A DNA stretch of 64,000 nt, from contig CM053140.1 in NCBI GenBank assembly GCA_028571685.1, positions 222,475,323 through 222,539,322 of the forward strand. The letters run 5' to 3'. This document shows, piece by piece, positions 23,891 through 35,268 of the stretch (positions are counted from its first letter, which is position 1; the number at the start of each line of letters is the position of its first letter). Source of the DNA: Heterohyrax brucei (taxonomy: Eukaryota; Chordata; Mammalia; Hyracoidea; Procaviidae). A program made the position numbers and the translations under genes. Under the pieces are notes generated by a model. That model saw only the letters and a program-made list of their open reading frames with translations. It was not told where the DNA came from and did not search any database.

Positions 23891-24945
23891 GAGGTCTGAC
23901 AGTTAAGTTTCTGAACTTGCCTCTGTCTACTTACGTTGGCAGCACTGTACAAACAACTCAGTAAGGTTTCATAAAGTTGGTATATCAGAGTCCCACAGCC
24001 GTGTTCATGTAAACATATGGTGGTGTCTTGCTGAGTGGCATTCGTTATTGTTATTGTGTATTTTTGTGTGCCTCACAATGTCAGAGCTTGAATTAGAGCA
24101 ATGGACAAATGTTAAATTTGTTAAACTTGGCAAGAGTGAAAGTGAAATCAGGGACATATTAGTCCAAGTTTATGGAGATAATGCCATTAAGAAAATGGCA
24201 GTGTACAAACAGATTAAACACTCTTCTTTTCTGAGGGTGGAGAAAGGGTCACTGACAAAGAGAAGTCAGGGTTGCCCATAAGGAGGAGAACTGATGAAAA
24301 CTTGCAAAAATTCCTCAAATTGTATGTCAAAATCATTGACTGACTGTGAGAAGGATAGCAGAGCAAGTAAACATCTACAAAGAAAGGAACATCTTGGCAT
24401 GAGAAAGATGTGCAAAAAATGGCCCAAAGGAGCTCTCTGACGAACAAAAGCAGAATTGATGTTAGCCAAGACCTTTTGGAGAGGTGAGACGATGTTTTGG
24501 GCTATGTTATCATCGGTGATGAAACATGAATGTACCGACATGACTCTTAAACCAAGCATTGGAGTGCACAATAGAAGTGAGTCAATTCTCCATAACCAAA
24601 AAAGTTCCATCAGTCCAAATTAAGAGTCAAAAGGATGTTGCTAAACTTTTTTGATATCAGACGGTTTTTTCAATACTAATTTGTACCAGTTTGACAAACA
24701 GTTAACCAATTTTACTATTTGGAAGTGCTGAAAAGGCTATGGGAAAAAGTTAGATGAAAACAACCTGAACTTTTTGCCGACAACTCGTGGCTCTTGCATC
24801 ACAGCAAGGCACCAGCTTACATATCATTGTCTGGGGGGAGTATTTAGCTAGTAAATAAATAACTATATTGGAATATCCTACCTGATTTGTCCCCCAATGA
24901 CTTTTTTCTTTACCTGAAGATAAAGGTAATAGTGAAAGGAAGACT
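23891..24945 (+). mobile_element. Mariner transposon, 5' segment with transposase remnant
   Basis: The left terminal repeat is 'gaggtctgacagttaagttt'. Untranslated sequence follows, then a degraded transposase from about 24078. The element is cut at 24945 by an antisense LINE-1, and its 3' terminus is at 27192-27402. The two parts together give about 1.27 kb, the usual length of a complete mariner. It appears to be the transposase-bearing relative of the foldback elements at 9029 and 57113. Confidence 0.88.
24078..24945 (+). pseudogene. Mariner transposase (broken)
   Basis: Mariner transposase cuts and pastes its element at TA sites using a D,D34D catalytic triad. The reading begins 'MSELELEQWTNVKFVKLGKS', which matches the N-terminal helix-turn-helix start of mariner proteins. 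Then come 'LGMRKMCKKW' (about 24397-24426), the first catalytic block GDET at 24515-24526, and the second block as HHSKAPAY around 24797, where HHDNAPAH is usual, so the catalytic Asp is replaced by Ser. The third block, DLSPND at 24884-24901, is still readable. These blocks lie in different frames with stops between them. The remaining C-terminus is displaced to 27205 by the L1 insertion. Confidence 0.85.
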
Positions 24946-27191
24946 TTTTTAAAGTTGTGATTAAGTGAAAATGTACAGTCCAAACCAATTTTGCATGCCT
25001 GCCTATCTGCAGCTCCTTCTGCTCTCCTTGTTCAGTGACAGCACACTCCTTTTTATTCTATACTTGTGGTGTCCTCTTAACAAGTTCCTTTCCCCTCTTC
25101 TCCCCACTCTTTCCTTCCATCCATAAAGACACCAGCAGGACAGCCTCTTATAAATGCACAGAACCATGAAGTACACACAGCATTTGGTCACACTATGTCC
25201 CTGAGACCAGTTCCTTTTTGTCTAAAGAGTGGACCTCACCAGTGTTTTCTGGTCAGGTGCAGCAGCAGGTCTAGGAGCCATGATCCCAGGGGATCCTCCA
25301 GGCTGTCGGACCATCAGCTGTGGTCTCTTAGTAGAGTTCTTGAGCTGCACCCTTGTTTTTCTCGTGTTGCCACAGGGCGCAACATTGTGCGCTCCATCAT
25401 GGCTGTCTTTGGTGGTGGCCAGGTACCATCTGGTTCTTCTGGTCACATGTTGATACAGTCTCCCATTCACATGAGTCCTTCTGTCTCCTGAGCTCTTTTT
25501 CCCTCATGTCTTTGTTGTTCTTGATGATCATCTGTTCTGAATGAGTTGGGACCATTTGGTGTACCTCAGATGGCAACTTGCTAGCTTTTAAGACTCCAGA
25601 CTCTGTTCACCAATACGGGATGAAGAAGACTCTCTTAGAAGTAGGGTAGTTTTTCCAGGTGGCCTCAATGTCCCCTGAAATCATGGTCCCCAGATTCCCG
25701 ACCCTGATATTCTAACCTTGAGATATTGCATTGAGATTAAAAGAGCTTTCAGTTTATGGTGAAGTCCAGTTAAGTTGATCTACTTTCAACTGTATGCTGC
25801 CACTGCTTTCACCTAACCAAATTTCTATCAACTATTTAATCTATGATCAACCCTGTACCTCCCCCCACTCCCTTGTAGCTGTCAAAGAGTCTTTTCTTCT
25901 TACAGAAGTCTATTTTTTAAGTCCTTATAGCAACAATCTCATACAATATTTGTCCTTTCGCTGCTGGCTGATTTCACTCAGCATAATATCTTCCAACTGA
26001 AACCAGGTTGTTTGAGATGCTTTATAGAATTATTATTGTTCTTTATCATTATGTAGTATTCCACTGAGTATATATGCCAGAGTTTGTTTATTCATTCATC
26101 TATTGATGGGCATCTGAGTTGATTCCATCTTTTTACTACTGTGCACTATGCAGCAATAAAAATCCATGAGCATGTATCTGTTCATGTGACAGCCTTTATT
26201 TCTGTAGGATATATTCCAAGTAGTGGGATTACTGGATCAAATGGTGTATCTATTTCCAGCTTTTTTAAGGAAGCACCAAACTGCTTTACAAAGAGACTGC
26301 ACCATTTTGCAATCCCACCAACTATGTAAGAGGGTTCCCATCTCTCCAAAGCCTCTCCAGCATTTGTTGTTTCGTGTTTTTTTGGATCATGGCCAACCTT
26401 ATTGGGGTGAGACGGCATCTCATTGTAGTTTTGATTTGGATTTCTCTGATAGCCAGCGATCATGATAATTTCCTCATGTGTCTTTTGGCTGCCTGGATGT
26501 CCTCTTTGGTGTCCATCTCCTTTACCTGTTGCTTAATTGGGTTGTTTATCTTTTTCTTGTTGATATTTTGCAGTACCCGGTAGATTATGGAGATCAGACA
26601 TGGGTTCAACATGTAGCTACCAAATTTTTTTCTCATTATGTGGGTGATCTTTTAATTCTTTTGTTAACGACTCTGGGTGAGTAAAAGCGTTTGATTCTTA
26701 GTAGTTCCCATATATCTATTTTCTATTCTATTAATCACGCTTTGTTTGTCAGACTTTGAAGTCTTTCAAGGCTGTGTATTAGAACTTCCATTGTTGACTA
26801 TTTTTCTTGCATGATCTTTATTGTTTTAAGTTTGACATTTAGGTCTTTGATCCACTTTGATTTAGTTTTTCAATAAGGTGTGAGATATGGGTCTTGTTTC
26901 TGTTTTTTGCAGATGAATATCCAATTTTGCCAATACCATTTGTTAAAGAGAATGTTTTTACCCTAGTTTACAATCTTAGGGCCTTTGGTGAACATCAACT
27001 GCTCATGAGATGGTGGTAGCATCTCTGGGATCTGAACTCTGTTCCATTGGACTATATGTCTCTTTTTGTACCAGTGCAATGCTATTTTGACTACTGTGAC
27101 AGTGTAATAGTTTCTATGATCAGGCAGTAGGGGGACTCCCACTGTATTCCTCTTCTTCAGTAGTGCTTTACTTATCCAGGGTTTCTTCCCT
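24946..27191 (-). mobile_element. 5'-truncated antisense LINE-1 within mariner
   Basis: A T-run at 24945-24950 (tail complement) starts the antisense 3' UTR, recognisable from 'gcctgcctatctgcagctcc' and 'tcaccaatacgggatgaag'. ORF2 C-terminal sequence occupies about 25900-27190 in broken frames, and the element stops at 27191 in the '..ALLKKRNT' block. Flanks 'tgaaaggaagact' (24933-24945) and 'tgaaagaaagaca' (27192-27204) form the target-site duplication in mariner DNA. It is about 2.25 kb and lacks most of ORF2, ORF1 and the 5' UTR. Confidence 0.92.
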
Positions 27192-27402
27192 TGAAAGAAA
27201 GACATCTTGATGACATTCAGGACAATGAGTGTAATATGAAGACAGCTCTGATGGCCATTCCAGAAAAAGAGTTTCAAAGCCTTGAAGGGTATACTAGGGG
27301 CTGGTGTCTGTGCATAACTTCCTAGGAGGACTGAAGAGATATTCAGCATTGAGGCAAGTGACACTTTCTAGGATGAGTTTGCCAACTTACTTGTCATAAC
27401 TC
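27192..27402 (+). mobile_element. Mariner transposon, 3' segment
   Basis: This continues the mariner at 23891-24945 with 'gatgacattcaggacaatga', 'ctgatggccattccagaaaa' and 'attcagcattgagg'. It ends in the right terminal repeat 'acttacttgtcataactc', the degraded complement of the left repeat. Confidence 0.88.
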
Positions 27403-28415
27403 ATATATGAGTAAAGTTTCAGGAAACTAGCATTAACTTAGTATAAATCTAAGGTAGTTATTGATAAGTTATGATGTATACTGTAAGCCTTAGAGCAAAT
27501 ACTTAGTAAACATTAAAAACTCATTGGAAAAATTAAATTATTATGCTAGAAAGTATCTAATTAAGTGAAAGAAGGCAGAAAAGAAGAAACATAGAAACAA
27601 AATACCTGATACATAAAGCAAAATGGCAGATAAATCCAACTATATTAATAACAGCAATAATAATTAAACAATCCAATCAAAAGGCAGAGATTGTCAGAGC
27701 TGATAAAGAAAACAAGATCCAATTACATGCTATCTGTACTTTAGCTTTGAAGATACAAATAATTTAAAATAAAAGACGGAGAAAGTATACAGTAAATAAA
27801 TAGCAACCGTAAGAGAACTGAAGTGCTATATCAATATAAGACAAAGGACATCTTTCAACAAAAAAGCATTATTACTGACAAAGAGAGTCATTTTCTAATG
27901 GTAAAGAAGTCAGTTCACCTGGAAGATATAACAGATGTAAGCATACATATATGTATCTAATAAAGAAACTCCAATACACAAAGCAAACACAGAACTGAGG
28001 AGACAAAAAGGTAATTCAATAATAATAGGTGGAGATCTCAATATTTTGCTTTAATAATGGTTAGAATGCGAGGCAGAAGATGAACAAGGAAATAGAAAAC
28101 TCAAAACCACTATAAATCAATTAAATCTAACAGACATCTGTAAAACACACCAGCCAATAACAACAGAATATACTTTCTTCTAAAATGCACAAGGAACGTT
28201 GTCAAGATCATTTACTCGACTATAAAGCAAGCCTTACAAAACTTAGAAGAATTGAATCATGCAAAGAGTGCTCTGGCTATAAGAGAAAGACATTAGAAGA
28301 CCTTGACAGAAGGAAATCTTAGAAATTCACAAATACGCAGATGTTAGTCAACATATTCACAAATAACTGTGTATTCAAAGAAGAAAACACAATAGAAATT
28401 AGAAAATACTTTGAG

Positions 28416-28709
28416 TCAAGTCTTCAGACAAGAATGGATTGGACTCAGACGCAGAGAGTGACCTTATCATATGCGCACTTTATGGCTCTGTGCATCTGTA
28501 GGATGTAGTCCTACCGGCCTCTTACTAGAGGGGAGTGGAGAGGGTGGAGAGGAGGGGACAGGAAACTATTAAGAGGATATGACATTTATAGAACAGAAAG
28601 GAGGACTGTGCTGTCACCAGGCAAGGAGAGCAGAAAGTGCTGCAGCTAGGCGGACATGCAAATTTAAACTGGATTGCACACTTTCACTCAATCACAATAA
28701 AAAAAAAAA
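28416..28709 (+). mobile_element. Short 5'-truncated LINE-1 3' end, sense
   Basis: This is 294 bp of L1 3' UTR terminus ending in 'tcactcaatcacaataaa' plus an A-tail. It closely matches the L1-1 terminus at about 3560-3850. Target-site duplication: 'gaaaatactttgag' at 28402-28415 and 'gaaaagactttgag' at 28710-28723. Confidence 0.95.
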
Positions 28710-29180
28710 GAAAAGACTTTGAGATGAACATGAATGAACATTAAAATATAACATACCAGAATTTAAGGGAAGCTGCTAAAGCAATGCTTAGAGGGAAATT
28801 TATAGCTGTAGTGTCTAATTAAGAAAAATATGAAAAATCTCAAATCAATAGCCTAATCATTCACTGTAAGAAACTAAACTGAAGCTTTCAGAAGTAAAGA
28901 AAGATGAAAATACATAAAACAGAGAAAAAAAAAATCAAGAAAGGTGACAACCGGCCTTTGAAAAGATCCTCAAAAATGGCAAACCCAGCTAGACTAAGAA
29001 AAAGAATATTTAAAACATTAAAATCAGCATAGGATACACATACAGATCATTGGAATACAATCGAGAATTTAGAAATAAGCTCTTATGTTTATCTTCAACT
29101 GGTTTTCCACAAGGGGAATACCAAAATAATTCATGGAAGGAAGGGCTAGACTTTTCAAGAAATAGTGTTGGGATAACTGG

Positions 29181-29358
29181 ATATTCACATTAATATATAT
29201 ATCATATATTGTATATCATATTATATTATATTACATATTATATATAAGGTATAATATATACTATTATACCTTATATATATATTAATAACTGGATCCAACT
29301 CGACAGCACTTGGCTGGCAATATATATTATAACATATAATATATATTAATGTGAATAT
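29181..29358. repeat. AT-rich palindrome (potential cruciform)
   Basis: The outer arms are exact complements: 'atattcacattaatatatat' at 29181-29200 and its complement at 29339-29358. An inner perfect 15-bp hairpin pairs 29242-29256 with 29262-29276 around a 5-base loop. The outer arm derives from L1M ORF2 sequence. Confidence 0.9.
29291..29318 (+). repeat. SINE/RTE tail micro-fragment in the palindrome
   Basis: A 28-bp G+C-richer island, 'ccaactcgacagcacttggc' with flanks, stands in pure AT DNA and matches the SINE/RTE terminal tail. Confidence 0.65.
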
Positions 29359-29619
29359 TCAGTCATACATATATATTAGACTTCTACCTCACATCATACA
29401 CAAAAATTAACTCAAAATGGATCATAGATAGAACCATATGCTCACCTATAACTTCACCTGTTCCCCTTTCCAGTTACCCGTCCCCTCACTACTAGAGTTT
29501 GAGTTTATTCTATTATCATAGTTTTAAACATTGTCAAATGGGTTGTAAATCATTTCGTCTCAGTTTTAGATGAGAAGTAGCACTGTGTTATCATCTGTGA
29601 CTCAGAACCCTGTGTTATG

Positions 29620-29790
29620 CTGGGAGCCAGTTTGAAGTTACACGCTTAAATTCAGGTTCTGAGTTCAAATACTGGCTTATGACCAGTTAGCTTGCCACCT
29701 TGTGCTTTGGTTTTCATATATATAAAATAACATCACTTACTTGCAGAGCACTTAACGAGCCTAGCGTGCATAGTAATGAGCATCTCGTGT
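29620..29790 (+). repeat. Possible MIR-like fragment
   Basis: The sequence 'tctgagttcaaatactggct', then a 'gccaccttgtgctttggttt' and 'ataaaataacatcacttact' order, resembles a sense MIR but is weak. Confidence 0.4.
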
Positions 29791-29888
29791 TACCTCCTCC
29801 TGCCTTATGAAAGAGCTCAGGAATGAGGTTGGCTTAGTTGGCCTACCTGCTTTCATTCTCTGGAGGTGGAATGCTTAGAGGTCAAAGG

Positions 29889-30045
29889 GGAAACCTGTTG
29901 CCATTGCATTGATTCTGACTCACAGTGACCCTGTAAGACAGATGAGAACTGCCCCAAAGGGCTTCCAGGGAGCAGCTAGTGGATGTGAGCTGTCAGCGTT
30001 TTGGTTAACAGCCAAGCTCTTAACTATTGTTCCACCGAACTGTAT
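29889..30045 (-). repeat. Afrotherian SINE, antisense
   Basis: The segments 'ttgccattgcattgattctg', 'actgccccaaagggcttcca' and 'ttttggttaacagccaagct' followed by 'cttaactattgttccacc' are an antisense SINE. The copy is moderately diverged. Confidence 0.82.
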
Positions 30046-31239
30046 TTCACCACTATCCGTTAGAAGATTAACAACGGAAGTAGAACCCATGGACTAAGGA
30101 AGAGAAAGCTTGGAGTTTTAGGCTTTTTTTGTTGTTGTTGTTACCAAGTAGTGTACAGAGGTTAAATCATTCTAAGACTGTCCTTTTAAAGAAAACCAAA
30201 ACAGTTGCTATATAGTTGATTCACTTATTGACGACCGCATGTGAGTAAGAGCAGAACTGTGCCTCACGGGACTTTCAATGGCCAATTTTTTGAAGTAGAT
30301 CACCAGGCTTCTCTTCAGAGGAGCTTCTGATTAGACCCCAACTATCACCTTTTCTATTAGCAGTCAAGCATGCTAGCCATGTGTATTAAGAAGTCCTTTA
30401 AAGGAAGTTCTTGAATGAAAAGGAGACTTTAAAAAAGAGTCAACAAAATTCCTAACCCTGCTCATCAGCTATATCATATTACGAGTAAAGAGGGATAATG
30501 TCAATGGAAGAATTTGGATTAGAGTTAGACCATATAAGCCTTCACATAAGGATGAAACAGTTTCAAAAACAAAAGCTCTAGTTGTATTCATTACCACTAT
30601 TCCCAAGATAGCCAATTGTTTTCATTTGGGTCATTTTTACTAAGAAATAGGAAACAAGCAGAAAAGGCTTTTGATTAATGGAGGGAGTTTTCCAGGCAAT
30701 GTTCAGCACAGCAGTACTTCTTTTCCCCATGTGAGGAAGGAAAGTTCTACAAAACACCTCTGATTGCATCAGGAGAACTTACTCAACAAGCATTCTTGCA
30801 ACTCAGAAAGAGCTGTGTGACGGTGACTGGAAATGAAAACAGAAAATGCGTGATCCATGAAATGCTGCTCGTGAATTCCATGTAGTCAGGAAAGGTGGTG
30901 TATAAAGATAGAACTTGAAGTAATTGCTAGATAAATTAAATATTTTGAGGTTTTAATCTCTGAAATGGATAGTACCCTATCCAATGTTAATGATTCTAGG
31001 TGACATTAACAACCTGGTTGACTAAAGACTCAAAATCAGGACTTGTTCAAAGACACGACACCAAACACCCTGGGATGAGAACTTCATCAACACCTAGTGA
31101 AAAAGATGTTTCTTTGAATATTTAAAACTAGATCTACATGGCATTTTTCTCTATGTATTATTATTCAATAGCTTTGTGTTTTATTTCATAGTATTCCCAT
31201 TTTTCACAGTAAGACTATGTGTAAATATTTGAAGCTGCT
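30046..31239. other. Unassigned sequence, about 1.2 kb
   Basis: A short (TTG)n stretch at 30128-30141 is the only simple repeat. I see no recognised element, no convincing coding sequence and no splice-site pattern. It may be unique host DNA or ancient decayed repeat. Confidence 0.5.
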
Positions 31240-31249
31240 ATTAAAACAA

Positions 31250-31582
31250 TTTTTTTTTATCATACTTTAGATGAAGGTTTACAAAGCAAATTAGTTTCTC
31301 ATTAAACAACTAATAACACATTGTTTTGTAACATTACTTGCCAATCTCACGACATGTCAACACCACTTTTGTCCTCAGGTTCCCCATTACCAGTTTTCGT
31401 GTCCTCTCTTGCCATCTTTTACTTGTTCCTGTGCTGATGTGCCCATTTAATCTGATTTTTTTTTTTTTATGGGACTGTCTAGTCTTTAGCTTAAGAGTGA
31501 ACCTCAGGAGTGAATTTAGTATTGGTGTTCGGGGGCCTCACTTGTGAGGTTTGTCTAGTCTCTGTTAGATCAGTAAGTGATC
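31250..31582 (-). mobile_element. Short 5'-truncated L1 3' UTR, antisense
   Basis: The sequence starts with a T-run and 'agatgaaggtttacaaagca' followed by 'ttagtttctcattaaacaac'. It contains 'cacgacatgtcaacacc' and ends 'gatcagtaagtgatc'. I recognise this as another elephant-lineage L1 3' UTR subfamily, different from the other copies here. Likely duplication: 'attaaaacaatttt' (31240-31253) and 'tttaaaacatttta' (31583-31596). Confidence 0.75.
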
Positions 31583-31596
31583 TTTAAAACATTTTA

Positions 31597-31934
31597 CTGC
31601 AGATATTATGAAGGAGAGCATGGATGTTATCTAAGGGCTGGTCAAGCAGGGCAGAAAATCTGACCTCTTACAGAATGTTGTAGAAATAGAGAACAATTTT
31701 TATGAAAGCATGAATCACTTTCAACAATTTTTCATAGAATTAGTAGCCAAGCCAAGCCAAGTGCCGTCGAGTCGGATCTGTCTCATGTGTATTAATAAAT
31801 TAACAAAGGTAACATTTAGCTCAGTACAAGGAAAAGCTTTCTGCCTAATTTATTTAGGAGTGGGAAAGCCTGTATTATAAAATACCATATTCTTCATCTT
31901 GTGGAGGTATTTTTATAGAAGCATAGACTTTCCT
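31597..31934. other. Unassigned sequence with a SINE-tail scrap
   Basis: No element is recognised apart from a 33-bp tail piece at 31747-31779 ('ccaagtgccgtcgagtcgga'), preceded by a CCAAG repeat. Confidence 0.5.
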
Positions 31935-32086
31935 CCAGACCAGACAGTGAGAAAGCCTTCCCTTGGAGTAGACACCCTGAATTTGGACTTACAGCCTACC
32001 AGACTGTGTAAGAATAAACATTTCTCTTTTAAAGCCATCCACTTTGTGGTAGGTCTGTTACAGCAGCACTAGCTGACTAAAACAGT
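31935..32086 (+). repeat. MaLR/MLT-like LTR 3' fragment
   Basis: The order 'gaatttggacttacagccta', 'gactgtgtaagaataaacat', 'ttaaagccatccactttgtg' and 'agcagcactagctgactaaa' is the 3' third of a mammalian MaLR-type LTR (ERVL-related, non-coding). It includes the polyadenylation signal region. It abuts an RTE fragment at 32087. Confidence 0.7.
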
Positions 32087-33333
32087 CATCCTTATTCATT
32101 GTCCAGTTTTTGCATGCATATGAAATGACTGAAAATACCACACACAGGTTGGGTCAGGCACATCTTAGTCTTCAAAGTGAGATCTTCACTTTTTTTTTTT
32201 TTTAACACTTTAAAGACATCCTTTCCAGCAGATTTTCTCAATGCAATGTTTCTGGCTGTTGCTTCCATGGGCATTGATTTTAGATTCAAGTAAAATGAAA
32301 TCCATAACAATGTCAAAATTTTCTCCATTTATCATGATGCTGCTTATTGGTCTAGTTGTGATTCTCTTTTTCTTGAGGTATAATCTATGTCAAAGGCTTC
32401 AGTCTTCTATCTTAGAAATAGCTTCAAATTCTTTTCACTTACAGCAAACCACACTATATCCCCTTGTTCTTTTTGAACAACTACCTCTGGGTCTGTGTAT
32501 AAGTTCTGCGTGAGTACAATTACTTCTTCTGAGATTTCCATTCTTTGCAATGTTGTCCATACTTTGTATGATCCACGCAGTTGAATGCCTTTGCATAGTC
32601 AATAAAACACAGGTAAACATCTCTCTGGTACTCTCTGCTTTCAGCCAAGATCTATCTGACTTCAGGAATTATATCACTCATTCCCAGTCCACCTCTGAAT
32701 CTGTCTTAAATGTATGGATGATTCCTGTAGATGTATTGCTGCAAATTATTTTAATTATCTTCATCAAATTTTACTTGTGTATGGTATTAATGACATTGCC
32801 CATTAATTTCTATATTCTGTATGATCACTTTTCTTTGGAATGAGCTCAACTATGTGTCTTGTCCAGCCTGTTGGTCAGGTAGCCTTCTTGGTGTATATGA
32901 GCAAGATGTATCAACATTACATCAGTTTGTTGAAACGTCTCAGCTAGTATTGTGTCAGTTCCTAGAGCTTTGTTTTTCACCAATGCATTCAGTACCTTTG
33001 GTTCCTGTTCATATGGTACCCCCTGAAATGGTTGAAAATTGCCAAGTTCTTTTCCATCTAGTGACTATATTTCTTCCATTTTCTTCTGATTTCCCATAAA
33101 GCCAAACCAAACCTACTGCCACTGAGTTGATTTTGACTAATAGAGACGCTATTGGACACAGTAGAACTGCCCTATAGAGTTTAAAAGTAGTGTCTGGTGG
33201 ATTTGAACTGCCATTTTCTAGGTTAGCAGCCATACTACTTAACCACTATACGACCAGGGTCTCTGTTTTCCCCATAGAAACTTTCAATATTGCAACTTCA
33301 GGCTTGAACTTTTTCTTCAGTTCTTTCAGCATG
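32087..33333 (-). pseudogene. RTE-clade LINE reverse-transcriptase region, antisense
   Basis: RTE elements are non-LTR retrotransposons encoding an endonuclease and reverse transcriptase; their 3' tails mobilise the SINEs in this window. The minus strand reads RT signatures, including 'YLCFIDYAKAFN' on the complement of 32575-32620, upstream of the catalytic box. Order along the plus strand: 'tcattgtccagtttttgcat', 'ccatttatcatgatgctgct', 'cctttgcatagtcaataaaa', 'tttgttgaaacgtctcagct' and 'ttcttcagttctttcagc'. Many internal deletions, frame breaks and a T-run at 32190-32204 make it non-functional. A SINE interrupts it at 33099-33266, and antisense L1-C begins at 33334. The last ~430 bp of the RTE 3' end are missing. 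Confidence 0.82.
33099..33266 (-). repeat. Afrotherian SINE, antisense, inside RTE
   Basis: An antisense SINE ('gccactgagttgattttgac' ... 'taaccactatacgaccaggg') lies between two halves of the RTE block. Flanks 'ttcccata' on both sides (about 33091-33098 and 33268-33276, the latter with one extra C) are consistent with a target-site duplication. Confidence 0.85.
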
Positions 33334-35268
33334 AGGTGAGATGGTATCTCATTATAGCTATGATTTGAATTTCTCTAATGGCTAAAGGTTATGAACATTT
33401 TATCGTGTATTGTTAGCATCCTGGATGCCTTCTTTGGTGAAGTGCCTATTCATATACTTTGTCCATTTTTTAATTGGGTTATTTGTCTTTTTCTTATACA
33501 GGTTTTGAAGTATCTTTTAAATTATGGAGATTAGATGCTAATCAGATTTTGATAGACAATTTTTTTTTCCATCTGTAGATTGTCTTGTTAACCTTTTGGT
33601 GAAGTATTTGGATGGGCATAAGAGTTTGACTCTTTTGAGTTCCCAGTTACCTGTTTTCTGTTCTGGTGTTTCTGCACTGTTAGTAATGTTTTGTAGTCTA
33701 TTCATGCTGTGTATTAGACCTCTGAAAATTGTTCCTATTTTTTCTTCTATAGTCTTTATTGTTTTAAATTTTATGTCTAGGTCTTCGGCGCATTTTGGGA
33801 TAGTTTTTGTGCATGGCATGAGACATGAGTCTTGTTTCTTTTTTTGTAGATGGATATCTGGTAATGTCAACATCATTTGTTAAAGAAATTTCCTTTTCCC
33901 GGTTTACAGACTTTGGGCCTTTGTCAAATATTAGCTATTCGTAGATGGAAGATGTCATATCTGGAGTCTCAATTCTGTTCCATCAGTCTATGCATGTGTT
34001 TTTGTACCAGTACCAGGCTGTTTTGACTACTATGGCAGTGCAATAGGTTCTAAAGTTAGGCAGAGTGAGTCCTCCCACTTTGTTCTTCTTCAGTAAGGCT
34101 TTACTCATTTGAGTTTTCTTCTCTTTCTGTATGAAGTTGGTGATTTGTGTCTACATCTCATTAGAAAATGTCATTGGAATTTGCATCTGTAGATCACTTT
34201 GGGTAGAACAGATATTTTCATGATGTTAAGTCTTCCTACCAGGGAGCAAGGTAGTTTTGTTAACTTCTACAGGTCTCTTTTGTTTTCTTTCAGTAGTCTT
34301 GTCATTTTATGTGTATAGGACTTTCACATCTCTGGTTATATTTATTGCTAGGTATTTATCTTCTTGGGGGCTATTGTAAATGGTTTGATTCAGTGATATC
34401 CTCTTGTGTGTGTTCTCTTTGTTGGTGTAAATGAATCCACCTGATGTTTGTATGTTTGTCTTATATCCTGATACTTTGCTGAGCTCTTCTAGTGGTTTTA
34501 GTAGCTTTTTTCTGTAGATTCTTTAGAGTTTTCTGTGGATAAGATCATATCTTCCTTGAATAGAAATACTTTTACTTCTTCCCTACCAATTCGGATTTTC
34601 TTTATTTCTTCATCTTGCCTCAGTGCTCAGGCTAGAACTCCAGTGCAATGTAGAATAAAAGTAGTGACAAAGGGCAATTTTGTCTGTTTCCTGTTCTCAA
34701 GAGGAGTGCTTTCGGACTCTCTCCATTTGGGATGATGCTGGTTGTTGGCTTTATATAAATGCCCTTTATTGTACTGAGGAATTTCCATTCTCTTCTTATT
34801 TTGCCAAAAGTTTTTAACAAGAAAGGGTGTTGGACTTTGTCAAATACCTTTTTTACATCAATTGATAAGATCAAGTGATTCTAGTCTTCTGTATTAATTA
34901 TGGAGTTGACTTCACTGATTGTTTTTCTATTGTTGAAACATCTCTGCATCCCTGCTATGAATCCCAGTTGGTCACGGTGAATTATTTTTTGGATGTGTTG
35001 TTGAATTCTACTGGTTAGAATTCTGTCAAGGATTTCTGTGTCAAAGTTTATGTGAGTTATTAGTTTGTATTTTCCTTTTGTGTGTGTCTGTGTGCTGTCT
35101 GTACCTGATTTGGTATCAGGGGGTTACACTGGCTTCATAAAATGAACTTGGGAGTATTCCATCTTTTTCTCTATGTAAAATTCCTTTAGTAACAGTGGTG
35201 TTAACTCTTCTCTGGAAGTTTGGTAGAATGGTCCAGTAGAGTCATCAGTCCCAGGGCTATTCCCCAAC
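33334..35268 (-). mobile_element. Antisense LINE-1 copy L1-C, ORF2 3' part
   Basis: The element begins abruptly in ORF2 C-terminal sequence at 33334 ('ggtgagatggtatctcatta'), without a 3' UTR or tail, and runs upstream through ORF2. The RT box reads FKED at 34549-34560, where FADD is usual, so the first catalytic Asp is lost. Pieces of RT sequence are at 34632-34874 and 33538-33876. It is interrupted at 35268 and resumes at 36319 after a gap of roughly 550 bp of ORF2. Confidence 0.85.

Larger units (their letters stand above)
27520..29460 (+). mobile_element. Old L1M ORF2 region, sense, with nested insertions
   Basis: The endonuclease region (about 27700-28180) retains '..YAPNNKAP..'-like and '..IIIGGDLN' blocks ('ataataggtggagatctcaa' at 28022). 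Sequence equivalent to the ORF2 linker lies at 28724-29030 ('gagggaaatttatagctgta'), and a later ORF2 block at 29160-29440 ends 'ttaactcaaaatggatcat'. Much of the RT region is deleted. A small young L1 (28416-28709) and an AT palindrome (29181-29358) interrupt it. Confidence 0.75.

Noticed and set aside
24004..24281. Host gene start, because the reading has a good N-terminus
   Set aside because: The N-terminus matches mariner transposase and sits at the correct distance from the terminal repeat.
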